Shown piece by piece: positions 1-10,532 of a DNA stretch of 64,000 bases (position 1 is the first letter of the stretch; each line of letters begins with the position of its first letter). Origin of the DNA: Dysgonamonadaceae bacterium (GTDB taxonomy: Bacteria > Bacteroidota > Bacteroidia > Bacteroidales > Azobacteroidaceae). The notes beneath the pieces were generated by a model. It had not been told where the DNA came from. It saw only the letters and a list, made by a program, of their open reading frames with translations, and ran no database searches. The stretch lies in assembly GCA_031260045.1 (NCBI GenBank), contig JAIRKO010000016.1, positions 30,850 through 94,849 on the forward strand, written 5' to 3'. The position numbers and the translations under genes are program-made.

Positions 1-17
1 TCGCCGCCTGATAATCC

Positions 18-1052
18 TTAAAATCGGGACGTTGATTCTTTTTTAAGTTCTTCAATTGCTCTATTCATCTCCGGCAATTTCCGGAAATGAATGCTTGAAC
101 GAAGAAAGTCTTTCAAATTAATAGCCGGCATACCCATAATATTCCTGTCCGATTCGATATTGCCGATAATGCCCGTCTGTGCGCCGACGCCCACATTATC
201 GCCGATTTCAATATGTCCGACCGCGCCCGACTGCCCGCCAAACATACAGTTTTTCCCAATTTTGGTTGAACCCGCAATACCGGTTTGCGCCGCAATAACC
301 GTGTTTTCCCCGATTTCCACGTTGTGGGCAATCTGAATCAGGTTGTCCAATTTCACGCCGCGACGGATGACGGTCGAATCCATTACCGCCCTGTCAATGG
401 TTGTATTGGCGCCGATTTCAACCTCGTCTTCAATTCGCACATTTCCCAATTGTGGGATTTTTTTATAATCACTGCCTTCTTTGGCAAACCCAAATCCGTC
501 GGCGCCAATCACCGCACCGGCATGGATGATGCATTTTTTCCCAATGCTACAGCCGGCATAAATTTTCACGCCCGGATAAATAACGGTATCATCGCCAACC
601 GTAACATGTTCGCCGATATAAACATGGGGGTAGATTTCTACATTTTTGCCGAGTGCGACATGCTCGCTGATATAAGCAAAAGCGCCTATATAAATCGCTT
701 CGGGCGAAAACCCCGCCGAAGGACTGACGAAAACGGGCGACTCAATGCCTTTTTTGCGGTTTTTCCCTTTCTCAACCTGTTCCATGAGCAAAGCCAGCGC
801 AAGATATGCATTCGGCACGCGGATAAGCGTTAAAGTGGAAGGCAAGGTTTTTTCAGGCACAAAATCATTATTTACCAGCGCTATACTCGCCCCAGTTTCA
901 TAAATATAATGTGTGTATTTCAAATTGGCAAGAAAAGTAAGCGTTCCGGGTTTTCCATCGTCGATTTTTGAGAAATTGTTCACTCTCGCCAGTTCGTTCC
1001 CTTCTATTTTTCCCTGAAGAATGTTTGCAATTTCTTTTGCAGTGAACTCCAT
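18..1052 (-). CDS. lpxD: UDP-3-O-(3-hydroxyacyl)glucosamine N-acyltransferase
   Basis: Third step of lipid A synthesis: transfers a 3-hydroxyacyl chain from acyl carrier protein to the 2-amino group of UDP-3-O-acylglucosamine, in the cytoplasm. The 344 residues match the family length. An N-terminal uridine-binding domain (about 1-100) is followed by a long left-handed beta-helix of hexapeptide repeats (about 105-310) and a C-terminal helix. The expected catalytic histidine is H243 in the string QIAHNVEIG. The gene has an ATG start and lies downstream of an HD phosphohydrolase, the order usual in Bacteroidales, where lpxC and lpxA follow; those would lie just outside the left edge. The stop codon is at position 18, so only 17 bases of the next unit are visible. 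Confidence 0.97.
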   Translation of the reverse strand: MEFTAKEIANILQGKIEGNELARVNNFSKIDDGKPGTLTFLANLKYTHYIYETGASIALVNNDFVPEKTLPSTLTLIRVPNAYLALALLMEQVEKGKNRKKGIESPVFVSPSAGFSPEAIYIGAFAYISEHVALGKNVEIYPHVYIGEHVTVGDDTVIYPGVKIYAGCSIGKKCIIHAGAVIGADGFGFAKEGSDYKKIPQLGNVRIEDEVEIGANTTIDRAVMDSTVIRRGVKLDNLIQIAHNVEIGENTVIAAQTGIAGSTKIGKNCMFGGQSGAVGHIEIGDNVGVGAQTGIIGNIESDRNIMGMPAINLKDFLRSSIHFRKLPEMNRAIEELKKESTSRF

Positions 1053-1066
1053 TTTGTTGTTTTTTC

Positions 1067-1233
1067 AATTAAGTATGTGTGAAAAATTAAATTATATTTT
1101 TAAAATTTTATTCTGGATTGCTTCAGGCTTCGCCTTCGCAATGACGGCTGCGGTATTGCAACCCCAGCGCGTCATTGCGAACCGCAAAGCGGTGAAGCAA
1201 ACCAGAAAAAATAATATGAACTGTTACTTAATT
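1067..1233. repeat. Dispersed repeat A, copy 1 (MITE-like)
   Basis: This roughly 167-bp element fills the gap between lpxD and the HD gene. Its ends are perfect 9-bp inverted repeats (AATTAAGTA at 1067-1075 and TACTTAATT at 1225-1233). Inside are inverted copies of a GGATTGCTTC...CGCAATGACG sequence (1114-1210). Both AT-rich shoulders are partly shared, in inverted orientation, with the copy at 58170-58328, so the unit is longer than its core. No coding potential is seen. Similar GTCATTGCGA-type repeats are known from many bacterial genomes; that this is a transposable unit is inference. Confidence 0.75.
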
Positions 1234-1256
1234 AATGGTGCACAAAAGTACGGAAT

Positions 1257-2486
1257 TTATTCCGTATCTCGCAAAAAACAAAAATAATACTTTTTAATCT
1301 TTTTTGAAAGCAATTGAATATTAAGCATATCCGACGCGACGGAAATGTCCTCCGTACTGCCGTCTTTGAACAGAATGTCGATGCTGTCGTCGGCTTCGCT
1401 GTACATGTTGGTAGATATGGTTTCCGAAAAAATCAGGGATGCGGCGTCTTCAGGCGACAGGCGGTATTTTTCGGCAAAGTAACGCACCTTGTCAGCCGCC
1501 AACTCCGGCGGAAAGGGTTTTGAATTAACTTCTATCTTGAATAAATTCCGGTTAACCAGCCCGGAGCAAAGCAGCGACAGGACTTTATCGGCGCTTTTTG
1601 TCCACGTTTTGAGCGCGTACCAAATATCGTTGTCGTCCAAATCCACGAAATGCCGGATGGCTTCGGGGTCGGTTTCAAAACGTTGCCTGTCTACCTTATT
1701 ATACAGGAAATATTTCAACGGGTAGGGGATTTTCGGTTTGTCGCCGAGAACCGCCGGACGTTTAGCCCGGTTCAAGGTGTTGATCATCATTTTTTCCGCC
1801 GCCAGCGCCGTCTTGTGCAAATACACTTGCCAGTACATCAAACGCCGCGCCATCAGAAAGTTTTCGATGGAATAGATGCCTTTGGCTTCCACCACCAATT
1901 TATCGTTTTTCACGTTAAGCATTTTGATAATTCGCGCCGAGCCAATATTCCCTTCGGTTACGCCGGTAAAAAAACTGTCGCGCCGCAGATAATCCAGTCG
2001 GTCGACGTCCAACTGTCCGCTGACCAACTGATGCAGAAACCGTTTGGGATAAGTATCCCGAAAAATTTCAATCGCCAAACTCAATTTCCCGTCCATTTCC
2101 TCATTCATCCGGTTCATCAGCATCAGGGAAATATCTTCGTGGCAAATTTCTGTTACCAAAGAACTTTCCAGAACATGAGAGAAAGGCGCATGACCCATGT
2201 CGTGCATCAGAATGCAAGCCATCGCGCCGTCTTTTTCTTCGTCGGAAATCGCATGACCTTTGGAACGCAGTTGCGCAACGGCTTCCGCCATCAGGTGCAT
2301 CGCCCCCAGGGAATGATGAAACCGCGTATGAACGGCGCCCGGATAAACATAAAACGCCAGTCCCAGTTGCCTGATTCTGTTCAGCCGTTGAATATAAGGA
2401 TGATTGATAATCCGGTAGATAAATTCGTTCGGAATGGCGATGAAGCCGAAGACGGGGTCGTTGATTATTTTTGTTTTTTTATTCAC
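1257..2486 (-). CDS. HD-domain phosphohydrolase
   Basis: Metal-dependent phosphohydrolase of the HD superfamily, 409 residues, related to dGTPase-like nucleotide hydrolases; the substrate cannot be read from the sequence. The metal ligands of the HD fold are visible: H53 in VHTRFHHSLGAMH, the H95-D96 pair in MHDMGHAPFSH, and LDVDRLDYLRRD further on as the second aspartate region. The start is GTG at 2486; the next residues (NKKTKIINDPVFGFI) match the usual N-terminus of Bacteroidetes homologues, so this start is preferred. The gene is upstream of and co-directional with lpxD, a pairing common in Bacteroidales, although here a repeat A element separates them and may interfere with co-transcription. 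Confidence 0.9.
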   Translation of the reverse strand: MNKKTKIINDPVFGFIAIPNEFIYRIINHPYIQRLNRIRQLGLAFYVYPGAVHTRFHHSLGAMHLMAEAVAQLRSKGHAISDEEKDGAMACILMHDMGHAPFSHVLESSLVTEICHEDISLMLMNRMNEEMDGKLSLAIEIFRDTYPKRFLHQLVSGQLDVDRLDYLRRDSFFTGVTEGNIGSARIIKMLNVKNDKLVVEAKGIYSIENFLMARRLMYWQVYLHKTALAAEKMMINTLNRAKRPAVLGDKPKIPYPLKYFLYNKVDRQRFETDPEAIRHFVDLDDNDIWYALKTWTKSADKVLSLLCSGLVNRNLFKIEVNSKPFPPELAADKVRYFAEKYRLSPEDAASLIFSETISTNMYSEADDSIDILFKDGSTEDISVASDMLNIQLLSKKIKKYYFCFLRDTE

Positions 2487-2556
2487 CTTTTATCGTCAAT
2501 TACAAATTACGAAATTTAAGGGAACAAAATTACAAATAAAAATGATTAATGATTAA

Positions 2557-2690
2557 TCTGGATTGCTTCGCTTCGTTCGCAATGACGTGTGCGGTGTTTC
2601 AACTTCGCGGCGGCACAATCGCGCCAATGGCTGCGATATTGCAATCCACTGCGTTATTGCGAACCTCGAAGGGGTGAAGCAATCCAGAAA
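2557..2690. repeat. Dispersed repeat A, copy 2
   Basis: Inverted pair of the same core: TCTGGATTGCTTCGCTTCG at the left and GGTGAAGCAATCCAGA at the right, enclosing about 100 bp. The AT-rich outer shoulders seen in the 1067 and 58170 copies are not clearly present. It lies between the HD gene start and the decayed secreted-protein gene. Confidence 0.7.
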
Positions 2691-2734
2691 GAAAATTTTC
2701 TAATTTCATATTTTTTAATGTTTATTTAACTTTT

Positions 2735-3158
2735 TTATTGTACTGTTACGTTAAAACTACTTGTCCAAGTGTTGCCGCTTTCGTCTGTGATGTTACTGAT
2801 GGGTATTTGCGTATCTTCTGGCGCAGAAGAACCAACCGTAAAGTTAATAGTATATGCCTATTAGCTTTGGAACTTCCCAAACCAATATCCCCGTAGTTTA
2901 CTTGTGTGGTTGGCGTAAGTTCCGAAACATATGAACTGGTGGTAGAGAATGTGGCTTTAACTCCCGTTGCCGCACTGGTTCCGGTATTTTTAAATACACT
3001 TGTAATTGTACCGTTTCGCCATTGTTGACAATTCCATCCCCATTGTTATCGGAATACACCTCAATATTTGTCAAATGCTATTCGGGCGTTTGCGGCTGCG
3101 ACCGTCACATTGAAACTTGCCGTCCAAGTGTTTCCGCTAAAAAAAGTTTTGTTTTCAT
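2735..3158 (-). pseudogene. Remnant of a secreted Ig/CARDB-type repeat protein
   Basis: Read on the minus strand, an ATG at 3158 begins MKTKLFLA, like the start of a signal peptide, and then runs straight into SGNTWTASFNVTV in another frame. A shift near 3080 leads to a readable stretch containing NGDGIVNNGETVQLQVYLKN and TTQVNYGDIGLGSSK, then DESGNTWTSSFNVTVQ and a stop at 2735. The SGNTWT-SFNVTV string therefore occurs twice, as at the ends of tandem domains. This is what remains when a long secreted multi-domain protein loses nearly everything between its signal peptide and last domain, with at least two frame disruptions. Similar NGDGI-N-GE domains occur in secreted Bacteroidetes proteases and adhesins. 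The parent protein cannot be named. Confidence 0.75.
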
Positions 3159-3263
3159 ATTATTACTTTTTAAATTAAAATTGTTTATTGTTTTTAAGGA
3201 AATAAAAAAGTGTTTCCTCATTTAATTTGTTTAATTAATTGTTTTAAATTTTGATTTGTGGGG

Positions 3264-3294
3264 CAAAGATACAAAAATATTCCTTAATCGCAAA
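3264..3294 (-). promoter_or_regulatory. Promoter of the decayed secreted-protein gene
   Basis: On the minus strand a TATCTTTG -7 box (3271-3264) is preceded by TTTG (3294-3291) with a 19-base spacer, the Bacteroidetes sigma-ABfr pattern. It points at the ATG at 3158 and leaves a leader of about 100 bases. The promoter looks intact although its gene is broken. Confidence 0.65.
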
Positions 3295-3384
3295 AAAGGT
3301 TGAACTGTGGTGCATTTGACCTCGCCGATTTTAATTGATTTCGCCGAACTTCGTCTCAAATTGTCGCGGAGCTAAATTATCATC

Positions 3385-3475
3385 CATCATTGCGAACCGC
3401 GAAGCGGCGAGGGCAAAAGCCCCGTCATCCCGCGCTCGACGCAAGATCTCCCGAAAAAATGCGCTGCGCCTTAGC
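3385..3475. repeat. Mixed fragments of repeats A and B
   Basis: An A-type piece (CATTGCGAACCGCGAAGCGG) is directly joined to a B-type piece (CCCGTCATCCCGCGCTCGACGC, then ATCTCCCGAAAAAATGCGC). The region 3300-3501 contains no convincing gene. This is a composite of two repeat families that occur separately elsewhere in the window. Confidence 0.6.
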
Positions 3476-3501
3476 GTACAATTAACCCCGCAACGACAAA
3501 C

Positions 3502-4002
3502 CTACAGCGATTTCAAAAAAATTCTCCGAAACTCATACTCAAAATTAGGCGTAAAAACCGACTTCCCAAAGGTATTTTTAATTTCCATCACAGACCAAAA
3601 GCGTATTTGGTCAATCTCTTTTTTCTCGAACAGGAAAGTCCCGTCATAAACGGTTTTGTAGGAATAAACAAGTTCTTTTTCGACGTCCGACTCGAAAATA
3701 TAGGATTGCAGAAATTCGGGGATGAAATTTTCAATGCCCAATTCTTCCCCCGCTTCCCGGTACAGAGCGGCTTCTACGGATTCTCCGAAATCCATATGCC
3801 CGCCAACGGAAGTATCCCATTTTCCGGGCTGAATATCTTTGTTTGCCGCTCGTTTTTGCAGCAACAAATTGCCCTGCGAATTAAAAACATGCAGGTGAAC
3901 AACCGGATGCAGGGCTTTACCGCCGCTGTGACAGAGGCTACGGGTAGCCTGTCCGACCACCTGCCCCGATTCATCGACCAATGGGAATATTTCTTCCGGC
4001 AT
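3502..4002 (-). CDS. Nudix hydrolase
   Basis: A 166-residue Nudix-fold protein that should cleave a nucleoside-diphosphate-type or isoprenoid-type substrate. The Nudix box is complete: GGHMDFGESVEAALYREAGE followed by ELGI, which fits G-x5-E-x7-REUxEExGU. Overall layout (PLVDESGQVVGQATRSLCH at the start and a C-terminal FWSVMEIK segment) resembles the isopentenyl-diphosphate-isomerase-like Nudix subgroup found in many Bacteroidetes; substrate assignment is not possible. ATG start at 4002. The stop is near repeat DNA. The tatC stop lies 8 bases upstream on the same strand, so co-transcription with tatC-tatA is likely. Confidence 0.9.
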   Translation of the reverse strand: MPEEIFPLVDESGQVVGQATRSLCHSGGKALHPVVHLHVFNSQGNLLLQKRAANKDIQPGKWDTSVGGHMDFGESVEAALYREAGEELGIENFIPEFLQSYIFESDVEKELVYSYKTVYDGTFLFEKKEIDQIRFWSVMEIKNTFGKSVFTPNFEYEFRRIFLKSL

Positions 4003-4010
4003 GTAATTCG

Positions 4011-4829
4011 TTATATTTTATCCAATGAAACCTCCTCTTCTTCCTTCGGATCGGCTTTCACCAAAAGGATACTCAATTCATACAGCGCATATAACGGGAT
4101 GAAAACCAGCGATAAAGTGAAAGGATCTCCGGTAGGTGTAATCACTGCGGCAAGCATCAGTAGCGCCACAACGGCATGGCGGCGGTAGGTTTTGAAAAAC
4201 GACTTTTTCAGGATGCCGATTTGCGACAATAGCCACGAAATCAGCGGCATTTCAAAGATAAGTCCCATTACGAATACCAATATCAGAAAATTGTCCATGT
4301 ACGAATCAAGCGACACGGTGTTGCGAATTACGTCGCTCAAAGTGTAGCTGTAAAGGAAGCGCAAGGTCATCGGGAAAATCAAGCCGTAGCCGACAAGGCA
4401 GCCGGCAAAAAACATAAGGGAGCCGAAAAGGAATACCCAACGCACGTTGTTCTTTTCATGCTTATACAGCGCCGGACTGACAAAACGCCATATTTCAAAC
4501 AATATGTAAGGGCAAATCAATATCAGCGCAAGCCAGAATGAAGTGCTTAGATGTCGGAAAAACGGAGCGGTTAAGTCAATATTGATCATGTTGATCGAAA
4601 AATGATCATCGCAGAAATCCGGCAAACCCGGCATTGACCGGCTTAACCGGCACATCCATTGATAGAGGAAAAAATCGGCTTTGGCGGGAGCCATAATGAT
4701 GTTGTCGAAAAACTGCGGCATGATGACAAACCCCCCGATAGCGAAGATAAATAAGACGATAACAATCCGGAACAACGTCCAACGAAGCTCTTCCAGATGA
4801 TCCCAGAATGACATTTCCTGAGCGCTCAT
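4011..4829 (-). CDS. tatC: Sec-independent protein translocase TatC
   Basis: Integral membrane receptor of the twin-arginine translocase, which binds the RR signal peptide of folded exported proteins. The 272 residues start with MSFWDHLEELRWTLFR, the conserved cytoplasmic N-terminal helix of TatC. Six hydrophobic segments follow, with a long first periplasmic loop that is expanded, as is common in Bacteroidetes. LIFEMPLISWLLSQIGI is the typical conserved loop near helix 4. The gene lies 18 bases downstream of tatA. The last residues (KEEEEVSLDKI) form an acidic cytoplasmic tail. Confidence 0.96.
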   Translation of the reverse strand: MSAQEMSFWDHLEELRWTLFRIVIVLFIFAIGGFVIMPQFFDNIIMAPAKADFFLYQWMCRLSRSMPGLPDFCDDHFSINMINIDLTAPFFRHLSTSFWLALILICPYILFEIWRFVSPALYKHEKNNVRWVFLFGSLMFFAGCLVGYGLIFPMTLRFLYSYTLSDVIRNTVSLDSYMDNFLILVFVMGLIFEMPLISWLLSQIGILKKSFFKTYRRHAVVALLMLAAVITPTGDPFTLSLVFIPLYALYELSILLVKADPKEEEEVSLDKI

Positions 4830-4847
4830 TCGACCGATATAAGAAGT

Positions 4848-5057
4848 TTATTTTTTATCGTTCAAAGGATTGTCGGACTTGATGTCTTCTTCGATTTCTT
4901 TCATCCCGTCTTTAAATCCTTTGATACCTTTCCCAATCCCTTTCATCAATTCGGGAATTTTCTTGCCGCCGAAAAGCAGCAGGATAACAACGAGTAGAAT
5001 AGCCCATTCCCAGCCGGTAGGAAGCCCTATTAGAAAAATAGATAATAATGTTTGCAT
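4848..5057 (-). CDS. tatA: Twin-arginine translocase pore subunit TatA/E
   Basis: A 69-residue TatA-family protein: one N-terminal membrane helix (about residues 14-32), the conserved [20 protein letters not shown] hinge and amphipathic helix, then a charged tail ending NPLNDKK. It oligomerises with TatC to form the translocation pore in the inner membrane. No tatB is seen nearby, which agrees with the minimal TatAC systems common in Bacteroidetes. A Bacteroidetes-type promoter lies about 45 bases upstream. Confidence 0.95.
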   Translation of the reverse strand: MQTLLSIFLIGLPTGWEWAILLVVILLLFGGKKIPELMKGIGKGIKGFKDGMKEIEEDIKSDNPLNDKK

Positions 5058-5099
5058 ACTGTTTTTTATTTAAGTATTGTAATGGCAAAAACTTGCTTG

Positions 5100-5129
5100 C
5101 AAAAGTAGGGCTTTTTTCAATAATATCAA
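5100..5129 (-). promoter_or_regulatory. tatA-tatC promoter
   Basis: TACTTTTG (-7 box, plus-strand positions 5107-5100) with a TTG (5129-5127) placed 19 bases upstream. The predicted start gives a leader of about 40 bases before the tatA ATG at 5057. Confidence 0.6.
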
Positions 5130-5177
5130 TAAAATTATGTGTGAAAAAAATATAAACTAATTATGACAATTAAGAAT

Positions 5178-6005
5178 TTAGGTCGCCTTAATTCTTAATT
5201 GTTTCACGCTTTCCTCAATTAAAAATGCCAGTTTCGGTTGTGCCTCCCGCGCGGCTTTCTGCACTTCTTCGTGGCTCACTTCCACGACTTTGCCGTATAC
5301 CGCCATATCGGTAATCACGGAAACGCCAAGTACTTTCATGCCGCCGTGCCGCGCAACAATCACTTCCGGCACGGTGGACATTCCCACCGCGTCGCCGCCG
5401 ATGATGTTGAAATAATGATACTCCGCCGGCGTTTCAAATGTCGGTCCTTGCGTACCCACATATACGCCGTGTTGCAGTTTTATGCGGTTCTTTTCGGCAA
5501 TTGCGACAGCCGTTTCCCGCAGTTTTTTGTCATACACATCGCTCATATCGGGGAAACGAGTGCCTAACGCATCCTCGTTTTTGCCACGCAAGGGATGTTC
5601 GGGAAACAAATTAATATGGTCGTCAATCAACATGATGTCGCCGACCTCAAACGCGCTGTTCATGCCGCCTGCCGCATTGGATACAAACAGGTATTCAATG
5701 CCGAGCAGTTGCATCACCCGAATCGGATACGTTACCTGTTTCATATCGTAACCCTCGTAAAAATGAAACCTGCCCTGCATGGCAAGAACCGGTTTACCAC
5801 CCAGTTGTCCGACAATCAAATTCCCGTGATGCCCTTCAACCGTCGAAACCGGGAAATTCGGGATTTTTTCGTAAGGAATTTCCTTTTTGCCGGTGATATT
5901 GCTCGCCAAATCGCCTAATCCGGTGCCGAGAATAATGCCTATGTTAGTGTTTTCGGGTATCTGTGGTCTCAGCCACGATACGGTTTCTTTTAAAATTTGT
6001 AACAT
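5178..6005 (-). CDS. punA: Purine nucleoside phosphorylase
   Basis: Phosphorolysis of inosine and guanosine to the free base plus ribose-1-phosphate, in purine salvage. The 275 residues fit the trimeric low-molecular-mass PNP class. Visible signatures are the phosphate loop GTGLGDLA (about 27-34), the VEGHHGN phosphate-contact motif, the GRFHFYEGYDM segment, SNAAGGMN, and the base-binding region FETPAEYHYF. ATG start at 6005; the N-terminus MLQILKETVSWLRP is normal for the family, so the 62-base overlap with the end of lpxK appears genuine. In many Bacteroidales lpxK and this gene are neighbours. Confidence 0.95.
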   Translation of the reverse strand: MLQILKETVSWLRPQIPENTNIGIILGTGLGDLASNITGKKEIPYEKIPNFPVSTVEGHHGNLIVGQLGGKPVLAMQGRFHFYEGYDMKQVTYPIRVMQLLGIEYLFVSNAAGGMNSAFEVGDIMLIDDHINLFPEHPLRGKNEDALGTRFPDMSDVYDKKLRETAVAIAEKNRIKLQHGVYVGTQGPTFETPAEYHYFNIIGGDAVGMSTVPEVIVARHGGMKVLGVSVITDMAVYGKVVEVSHEEVQKAAREAQPKLAFLIEESVKQLRIKAT

Positions 6006-7041
6006 GATTTTCTATTTTTTGAATGAATAATTTTTCCTCTTCCGGTTCAAATACCACCTCTATCGGCGCGTAATATATCGAACCCTTTATTTCTTCCCCG
6101 ATATGGGGATTGTGCGTCAACCTCGCGGCGTCTTTTTCGGACGTGATTATCAATTTATCTTTATTGGGTATGCGATTAAAAATGTTCGTTATTTTCAAAA
6201 TGTCTTTCCGGCTAAAATCGTGGTGGTCGGGATAAATCATAGTTTGCAGGCGGGAGGTATATTTTTCGAGATATTGAATCAAATCCTCCGGGTGGGCTAA
6301 GCCCGTAAGCAAAAGGAAAGAGAAAGATTCTTTTTTCAGCCGTTCCATATTTTCCTTTTGCGCGGCGCTTTTTTCGGGGAAAACCGGCAAAAGCCCCTTG
6401 TAAGCGAATTGAGAATTAAACGTCAAATCGGCTTGTGCAGAAGGTTGTTTCGTCATTTGCACCTGTTTTGTAAAAACAACGATGTCCGCCCGTTTTGCAT
6501 TTCTCGCCGGTTCTCGCAAACGTCCTGCCGGTAACAGATAATCTTCATCGAACGGGCGGCGGCTGTCGGTCAATAAAATGGACAGCGAGGGTTTTACGTA
6601 ACGGTGCTGGAAAGCGTCGTCCAGCAAAATCACTTCCGGTCGTTGGGTTTCCGGGAAATCCAGTAAATTCCGAATGCCCCGCCGACGATTGGAATCGACG
6701 GCTACCGTAACGTCGGGGAATTTCCGGTGCATTTGACAGGGTTCGTCGCCAATGCTGTGGCTGTCGGCATGTTCGTCGGCGAGGATAAAACCGCGCGTTT
6801 TTCGCTTGTATCCCCGACTTAGGACGGCTACCCTGTAGCGGCGTTTTAACAACCGGATTAAATATTCCGTGTGAGGCGTTTTGCCCGTTCCGCCCGCTGC
6901 GAGGTTTCCGACCGAAATAATCGGCGCGTCAAACGTTTCGACGGGTAAAAATCTCCAATCGAAGAGTTTATTTCTCACCCAAACTCCCAATCCGTATAGC
7001 CATGACAGCGGCAGCAACGCTTTATTGATTTTGCCGGACAT
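5944..7041 (-). CDS. lpxK: Tetraacyldisaccharide 4'-kinase
   Basis: Phosphorylates the 4' position of the lipid A disaccharide precursor at the inner membrane. 365 residues. The N-terminal membrane-associated helix (KALLPLSWLYGLGVWVRN) is followed by the P-loop AAGGTGKT (48-55) and the conserved LSRGYKRKTRGF and DDAFQHRYV motifs. The C-terminus runs 62 bases past the start of the phosphorylase gene in another frame. The promoter-like TAAATTTG box at 7071-7064 lies just upstream, back to back with the beta-galactosidase promoter. With lpxD this is a second lipid A gene in the window. Confidence 0.95.
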   Translation of the reverse strand: MSGKINKALLPLSWLYGLGVWVRNKLFDWRFLPVETFDAPIISVGNLAAGGTGKTPHTEYLIRLLKRRYRVAVLSRGYKRKTRGFILADEHADSHSIGDEPCQMHRKFPDVTVAVDSNRRRGIRNLLDFPETQRPEVILLDDAFQHRYVKPSLSILLTDSRRPFDEDYLLPAGRLREPARNAKRADIVVFTKQVQMTKQPSAQADLTFNSQFAYKGLLPVFPEKSAAQKENMERLKKESFSFLLLTGLAHPEDLIQYLEKYTSRLQTMIYPDHHDFSRKDILKITNIFNRIPNKDKLIITSEKDAARLTHNPHIGEEIKGSIYYAPIEVVFEPEEEKLFIQKIENHVTNFKRNRIVAETTDTRKH

Positions 7042-7063
7042 TTATGTTATCTTAAATCGACGG

Positions 7064-7132
7064 CAAATTTACGGGATAAAATTGAATTTTCACACAGGTT
7101 TTTTGCTATCGGACGGAAAACATGTATTTTTG
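7064..7132. promoter_or_regulatory. Divergent promoters for lpxK and the GH2 beta-galactosidase
   Basis: Minus strand: TAAATTTG at 7071-7064 drives lpxK. Plus strand: TTTG (7102-7105), a 19-base gap and TATTTTTG (7125-7132) form a near-ideal Bacteroidetes promoter for the beta-galactosidase gene, whose ATG is at 7191. The start sites are about 80 bases apart. Confidence 0.65.
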
Positions 7133-7181
7133 CGGCTGAAATAATTAAAAAACTAAGAGTTAAGAACCAAGAATTTTTTAA

Positions 7182-10349
<3,168 letters not shown>

Positions 10350-10369
10350 GGCGTGAAAACACCGAGCCG

Positions 10370-10395
10370 TAGGGGCAAAAATTTTTTTGCCCCTA
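10370..10395. terminator. Intrinsic terminator after the beta-galactosidase
   Basis: TAGGGGCAAAAA and TTTTTTTGCCCCTA form a near-perfect inverted repeat with T-rich and A-rich arms 20 bases after the stop codon. It could also work on the opposite strand. Between it and the next gene a TAACTTTG box (10442-10449) is a plausible promoter for the gene at 10533. Confidence 0.6.
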
Positions 10396-10532
10396 CTCAA
10401 AAAACTTACCAAAAAATAATAAATAGAACAAAAATATTTTTTAACTTTGCCCCGTTAAAATTTTATGCAGCGTTTTTTCCTCCCAAAAAGTGTGACAAAA
10501 AAATACATACAATATAATTAATATTTAAAAAC

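Noticed and set aside
1650..2519. Long open frame (289 codons) antisense to the HD phosphohydrolase
   Set aside because: A shadow of a gene with clear catalytic residues; its own translation has no recognisable domain.
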